From Kryptolebias marmoratus (Eukaryota; Chordata; Actinopteri; Cyprinodontiformes; Rivulidae), in NCBI RefSeq assembly GCF_001649575.2, contig NC_051449.1, positions 19,545,542-19,609,541 of the forward strand: a stretch of DNA of 64,000 bases, given 5' to 3'. The translations under genes were made by a program, and so were the position numbers. The notes beneath the pieces are model-generated. The model was not told the DNA's origin. It ran no database searches and saw only the letters and a program-made list of their open reading frames with translations. This document shows, piece after piece, positions 58,455 through 64,000 of this stretch (position 1 is its first letter; each line of letters opens with the position of its first letter).

Positions 58455-59575
58455 TTTGTAGCAGATGTACTTCAATGATGATAACCTCTTCTGATATTAA
58501 TTATAACAGTGACAAAGACACAGTGACTTGCTGTGCTGCTGCACAATGTTCAAACTATTCAGACAGACAAGATTACAGTTTTCCAAAGGATCCTAATCAA
58601 AGAAATAAGTTGAGCTCATATGCAGGCAAAATTTCACATCAGGTAAATATACAGGGAGGTCCATGTGTATAATATATTACTGTATAATATATCAGGTAGG
58701 TATTTTCCTGAATTCACTTTACTACTATAATCTTGCCAACAGTCTTGGATGTAAAAATGGGACCTGGTACTTCCATCATAATAGCGGCAGTTCTGTGTGC
58801 TAAAAAATACAATGTCACAGTATCCATATCAGTTTCTTTATCATTTCTACTGTCCTTATTTGTGTTATTTTTACATGTGTACATATATGCATGTGTGAAA
58901 TGTTTAGTTTTAAGGTTTTATTGTTAATGAGGTATCAATACGTATTTGAGTAATTAAAGCCCAGCAATTCCATGATGCTTACATTAGCAGCTTTCTGCTA
59001 ATCAACAGAAACTGAATCTGGGTCCTCAGTCACAACTGAGATTTTGGCATCATAATGACACCTGGTATCATTCTCTAGTCCTTGGTAGTGATCTGATTTC
59101 ATCGTATTGCATTTAGAAATGATGCTGGAACAATGTGTGTGCCTGTTTTGCAAATTTGAGTGATATCCAAAATAGTGAGGTAAACAATTCATCTGGGGAG
59201 TGATGAAGGGCTGATGTAACAAGAAAGTCCTCTATAATGGCTCCTTCAATTCATAACTTCTGAAACTTGTAACCCTCAAATATGTGCAATTTCTAAACTC
59301 CAACCATGTATGTTTACCTACTAACCATATTTTATTGCTAGTTTGAGAGAAGTAGGAAAGTGAGTAATCACAAGCTAAAGCAAAACAGGAAAGACATGTC
59401 TTAAATAAAGTTCTGTGGATGAATGTCGTTGGTCTGACCCAAACTCCCAGTGTTACCCCTACACCTGCTCGTACCTCTTTGCCCTTAATTCAAAATCACA
59501 AGGAATAGTGGTTCAAATATTCCACTACAAATTGAAACACCCCTTCAGCATTCAAGGTATACCACAGTCTTTTTG
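58455..59575. other. No gene recognised
   Basis: AT-rich intervening DNA with short shadow frames. Confidence 0.5.
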
Positions 59576-59577
59576 TC

Positions 59578-59838
59578 AAAAAAGTGTGGAGTTTACATGT
59601 ACTCCAGTTTACTGCCACAGACCAAAAACATGCATGTTAGGTTCATTGGTAACTCTAAATTGTCCCTAGGTTTGAGTGAGAGTGTGAATGGTAGTTTGTC
59701 TTGTTTGTCCTGTAACGGGCCTGCGACCTGTCCTGAGTATATCTCTCCTCTTGCACAATGGCCGTTAGAGAAAGGCGCTATCTGCCCTGCAACCCCGTAT
59801 AGAAAAGGGGGTAAAGAAAATGAATGGATGGGTAAAAC
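59578..59838 (+). repeat. Family B repeat with internal deletion
   Basis: GTGTGGAGTTTACATGTACT joins directly to CTGCCACAGACCAAAAACAT, missing about 40 bases of the family outline. It continues through GTTCATTGGTAACTCTAAAT, GGGCCTGCGACCTGTC and GTAAAGAAAATGAATGGATG. Confidence 0.92.
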
Positions 59839-60114
59839 AAAATCCTAATAGAGGACAAATAGATTTACAATCAATGTCTTGAGTCCATGAAAAAGTTCAC
59901 TATTTAAAACAAAGTGACTGTTAATACAGTCACTGGATACTGTGAATGCATATTTTTGCTTAAGGTTATCATACCTTCAGAACTGACCAATGCCTTAGTT
60001 CTTTCATTCTTGAAAACAATAGTTCCCAGTGACTGTGGAGTTTGAGATCTTTACAAAACTGGTAAATATTGCAGAAAACCTATGCAAATACTCCTTCCTG
60101 TTTTCCTTCTACAG

Positions 60115-60253
60115 ACATATTGACACGCTTTCTGACACTAAAAATAAATTCAGTGTTACGCTTCTCACAGACACAAAAACACATGCAGACGAGCCGGAGA
60201 GCGAGAGCACAGCATCCTCTGCCGCATCTTCACTCATCCGTGGTCTCCTCTGA
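60115..60253 (+). other. Possible plus-strand terminal exon (low confidence)
   Basis: CTCCTTCCTGTTTTCCTTCTACAG ends at 60114 and is one of the best acceptors in the window. The frame after it is open for about 45 codons, including DEPESESTASSAASS, to a TGA at 60251-60253. AATAAA follows at 60565-60570. No upstream exon was found, so this may be chance or a non-coding transcript end. Confidence 0.15.
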
Positions 60254-60717
60254 TGCAGATGTGCTCTCTACCTCGTTAACCTCAACCAATGGGAGCTGCC
60301 CGCACGCAGCTGTACAGCCTCACCAGACTGAAGTGCTGGCACGAGGAGCCCACTGGCACCAAGTCAACACACACCCACACGCTTGGACACATGTACGTAC
60401 ACATACAGTACACGCTTGTGTGCACATGCACACGTGCACCCAAACAGGGTGATGTCAGGCATGTCTGTGTTTTTAAACAGAATCCACCTCTGCTCAGAGT
60501 CGGAGCATCACCCTGCACTGCGTGTCGGCACATATCGTGTGCAGTCACCTTGTTCAAGGCCAGAAATAAATAGGTAATTTACTGACAGGGCTGCGCTCCC
60601 TGACTACATTCAATTACGCTTTGCGAGCAGCTTGTAGAAATTTATATCTGTTCTTATAATGTTCACAGCAGCTCTGCATCGTGCCAGGCTGCAACTATTG
60701 CTGCCACTCAATTTACA

Positions 60718-60731
60718 GTAACCATAGCAAC
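60718..60731 (+). promoter_or_regulatory. X-box (RFX) motif
   Basis: GTAACCATAGCAAC fits GTNRCC(N)0-3RGNAAC completely with a two-base spacer. Confidence 0.6.
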
Positions 60732-61134
60732 TCCTTGGGACTACAGGACTTTAAGGGTAGAGAGGTCAAGGGTTGAGTACTGTTCAGTGGAGAAATCAAA
60801 TATGGTCTTTGCCAAGACAGCAGCTCTGAAGATTGATGTCCAGCAGGAGAGGAATCTGTTTGGGGCTTCGGGCTGCTCTGACCTGGCCTAAAATCTGCTG
60901 TCCAAGCTCGCTGTGACTGATCTCCCTGACAGATCCTGGGACTCTGCTGTCTGCTGAATCGAGATGCTTTTATCTGGCAGCATGAATGTCTTGCAACATC
61001 AGAGAGCCTGAAATGTTGGATTTATTCCAGGGTACTCTCGGTCAATCAGTTTGCAGTCTGGTGATTTGTCGCTTTTTGCCTTTTTTTCCCCTTTTACATC
61101 AGAAGCGAGCCCACAGGTGGTCGCTTCTTTTACT

Positions 61135-61148
61135 GTAGCCATGGCAAC
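61135..61148 (+). promoter_or_regulatory. X-box (RFX) motif
   Basis: GTAGCCATGGCAAC differs by one base from the palindromic optimum GTTGCCATGGCAAC. Confidence 0.6.
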
Positions 61149-61219
61149 TGCCCACGGAAAGCTATGAGTGTTTGTTAGAAAAGAAATAAAAAAGACATTT
61201 CACTTACCTTTAGAGGGGT

Positions 61220-61975
61220 AGCTCCTTAGATGAGTGTAGGTGGTTTTGCATTTGTCTGATTTAAGATCTGATGAACCTCTAACGACATTGAAAAAAGTTA
61301 CAATAAATCAGAATAAATTGAACACTGTGTGTCAGGGATGAAGGGAGGAAGGAGGGAGGGAGGTCAGTTTCATTTCCCTCAAGGCCAATCCACAGATGGG
61401 CTGAGCCAAGAGGAGGGTGAGTTATGGGGGCAGAGGAGACAGAGTACAGTCCTGGCACAGACGATCTTAGCCATCTGCCTATCAGGGCTGCTTCATTTCA
61501 GACCCTTGCTCTGGCTCTGCAGTGTTCCCGCCACAGTTGGACAGGCTTCAGAAAGGTGTTAGTTATGCCTGCGCTGCATCAAAGTGATAGTGGGAGGGCT
61601 TTGCAGTCTGAATATAATTAAAGAAGACAAATTATATAAACAAATCCCCTTTTAAGTGCTAGAGAGCACTTATTTGAGTGTCTGGACTGACTTCAACTCA
61701 AAAACGCTAATAAAACACAACACTGGCACTTTGGGGATTGCATAAATTCTGACACTTCAAACAAATAGCCGTTTAGATTTGCAGGGTTTTGTTGAATCAG
61801 TGGACTAGCTAAGAAGAGAATTTTTGATGTTTAATCCATCCAGTCTTAGCTTCACATGATGCACCATTCAACATGCCTCAAAACTAAGGAATCAAAACTC
61901 TTCCTATTATTATTCTTTTTTACTTTGCTTTTCATATTAGGTTGCAGTATTATGTTTAATATTTTACTTGTCCCC
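61220..61975. other. No gene recognised
   Basis: Mixed sequence with a (GGGA)-type run at 61338-61362. If the donor at 61208 is real, part of this would be an upstream first exon of the minus-strand gene. Confidence 0.4.
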
Positions 61976-61979
61976 AGAC

Positions 61980-62640
61980 ATGAGTCATGGTAATTTAGAG
62001 TTATTAAATGTAGCATCAGTATGCTAGCAATAAACCAGCAAATGCAAAAAGTGGCAGCAACAGCAAGTTATAGCACTTCTGATGCAGCATGGGGGCAGGA
62101 TTATCATATTTCTGATAAACAATCATGTAATGCAGAATTGAAGGCCATGTAAAAAAAATTTTAACTAGCATTTGCACGAATCACTATGAAATTTTGAAGA
62201 TTGAAGTTGTTTTAAGATGGCAAAATCTGATTTGGGAATGGTTCATCTTAAACTAGCCATTATTACCTCATAATTTGATCTGAGCAGAGCCACTTCCAAA
62301 GATTTTGCACTCTTAAAAGTGCCACAGTTTGCTGCAGTTCCCACTATCTGCACTTCCTAATAATCTCAGAATATTATGTAAATAACTATGTAACACAAAA
62401 CTGATTAAGGAGTAAAGGTTTATAAAAGAGCGTTTGCATGAACTTCTATAGACCACTTTGGTCTCAGCTGTTTTTGGATTAGTTGTAACCTCATCAGTCT
62501 GGCCAGAACTAAATTTTATTCCTCCAATCTCAGGCAAGGATTTTGGGAATTTTAATAAATTATAAAGGCAGTAAACCAATTCCTGTAGTCTGTGTCCCAA
62601 TCTACATTTGCATGGCAGGCTGATCTCAAACAAAGTACAC
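61980..62640. mobile_element. Fold-back element, third (decayed) copy
   Basis: Contains GTTATAGCACTTCTGATGCA, CACGAATCACTATGAAATTT, GATTGAAGTTGTTTTAAGAT and CCACTTCCAAAGATTTTGC, corresponding to the palindrome at 22145-22600. TTTGGTCTCAGC and GGATTAGTTG correspond to its right flank. Arms are partly degraded. Confidence 0.65.
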
Positions 62641-62955
62641 CTGACAGAAGAACGTGGTTTGAAACAGTTTAGTTAATCCACTCCATGGTTGCTACAAACA
62701 GTGCAGTCAAAGGAGCTCTTGTATAATAACCGTTCCTACACTAAGTTTCTGCAGAACTGTGATTGTAATGTTTCATTAACAGCATCTTAACCTTATTGTA
62801 ACATCCAGGTGATGGTAGTGCAACATTGCTGGAAAATTACAGACCAATAGGTGGACTCATGCATCTCAGTGTTTGTTAAACCTTCACTTCAAGACACATC
62901 CTGCACTTTATACAGCAACATTACTGTTACATTGCTAAAAACTTTGAGTCACAAC

Positions 62956-63567
62956 CAGGGGCGGCTGGTATAAGTGGGCTAGTAGGGCTAAGGATGGGGC
63001 AGATAGATCAAAGGATATTCAAAAAAGGAAAAGCGTCAAAACCAAAGTTTTTCTGTGACCTGGTTTCAGTGAAAGGACTGGCTAACAGCAAGTGTAGCTA
63101 ACAAATCTTTAACGAGGTGGTTATTAACCTTTTTGTATTCCAGAAAAGTCGACGGAGTGACCTTCTCTTTAAATAAGGTAGGCTTCATTTAAAAAAAGAA
63201 AAAAACATGCACTTTCTAATATTATATGTCTGGTTTCATTTTATTTTATCAGTGTGATTAGTAATTGTGTCAAGGAGTGTGGTGCAGAGTTATGCAAAGC
63301 TGTTTGACTGGGAAAAAGCATGTGAAATAAAAATAGTTGAAAGTCTTAATGCAGGGGAATGAAGTGTTAGACAACTGACAGAGGCTCTGTGTGAGCTTGG
63401 TTTTTGGTGGTGGTTTGTTTTTGTCTTTGTGCTGAAAAAGGACATAATGTCAATTTATAGCAGGTTTTCTTTATTTCAAATTGGATGTTTCTGTTGGAAT
63501 CCAAACTGCTGCGTTTCATTATATATCTGTTAGCCCACCCTACATATATCACCACCAGCCTCCACTG
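62956..63567. mobile_element. Non-autonomous hAT element with perfect 8-bp target duplication
   Basis: The left end is CAGGGGCGGCTGGT; the right end on the minus strand is CAGTGGAGGCTGGT (12 of 14 identical). Both sides are flanked by GTCACAAC (62948-62955 and 63568-63575), an exact 8-bp duplication. The element is 612 bp with an AT-rich interior and no transposase. The perfect duplication suggests a relatively young insertion. Confidence 0.9.
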
Positions 63568-63849
63568 GTCACAACTTTCTGTAACAAATGATGATGTGAT
63601 GATGGATTCATGAGTGCAGGCAGCAGGTAGTAGGCAGGCAGATGCTGTAGAAGTTCAAAGTGATTTAATTAATGAAAACAAAATTCAAACAGGTATGTGG
63701 AACAAAAAACCAAGACAGAATTAAAGCAAGGACTGACTGATTTACATACTTAGAAGAATGTGACAGAAGTGGTGAAAACATGAAGCTTAAATCTGCTGGG
63801 AGGGTTTATTAAGTGAGTCAGATCAGCTGAGAAAATTACTAATGAATGA

Positions 63850-63852
<3 letters not shown>

Positions 63853-63905
<53 letters not shown>
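63853..63905. repeat. (GT)26 microsatellite
   Basis: Uninterrupted GT tract of 53 bases. The minus-strand frame 63750-63938 is its translation. Confidence 0.98.
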
Positions 63906-63907
<2 letters not shown>

Positions 63908-64000
63908 CTGAGGAGAAAGTATGTCCATGGAAAAACAACAGACCTCTAAGACTGTCAGGCTGAGCAGGTTACAGAAGTACAGATGACTAAGAATATCTAA

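Larger units (their letters stand above)
60600..61215. promoter_or_regulatory. Candidate regulatory block with paired X-boxes
   Basis: Non-repetitive, GC-richer sequence holding two strong RFX-type motifs (60718-60731 and 61135-61148) and a perfect minus-strand donor (CTAAAG|GTAAGTG, exon edge 61208). It could be an alternative upstream promoter or an enhancer of the proposed minus-strand gene. Both are inference. Confidence 0.35.

Overview
The window looks like vertebrate, almost certainly teleost fish, chromosomal DNA: AT-rich and repeat-dense, with long CA/GT microsatellites, a decayed fish-type Tc1 transposase, the common fish interspersed repeat with a 'CATGCATGTTAGGTTAATTGG'-like core, short hAT and Harbinger-type elements, and two assembly gaps (39732-40190 and 54279-54722). 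Nothing resembles bacterial, plasmid or viral gene organisation. No complete protein-coding gene can be supported. The long open frames carry no recognisable domain and are chance frames, microsatellite translations or gap artefacts.

The best gene evidence is a possible 5' end of a minus-strand gene. A GC- and CpG-rich block (about 38.3-39.7 kb) holds, on the minus strand, a GC box, a CCAAT box, an RFX X-box and then a perfect splice donor after base 39158. About 27 kb further on, at 11705-11636, a short minus-strand segment has an in-frame upstream stop, a start codon in acceptable context, 23 codons of plausible coding sequence and a good donor. If the two are linked, the window holds a non-coding first exon, a large first intron, the start-codon exon, and roughly 24 kb of upstream sequence; the rest of the gene lies left of base 1. 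The product is not recognised. The link is inference.

Inside and upstream of that proposed intron are blocks of high-complexity, non-repeat DNA with homeodomain-like, GATA-like and RFX-like motifs (about 9.7, 12.4, 16.4, 18.8, 24.3, 31.9-32.6, 35.9, 45.4-46.2 and 60.1-61.2 kb). They look like candidate conserved regulatory elements, but conservation cannot be tested here.

The rest is mostly repeats, several with precise boundaries: a 665-bp Harbinger-like insertion that splits an older repeat (5018-5682, TTA duplications); a 424-bp solo LTR (50198-50621, CTTTG duplications); two non-autonomous hAT elements (58135-58444 and 62956-63567, 8-bp duplications); a fold-back family with about 215-bp arms; and at least eleven copies of one unidentified interspersed family, including a three-copy and a two-copy cluster.
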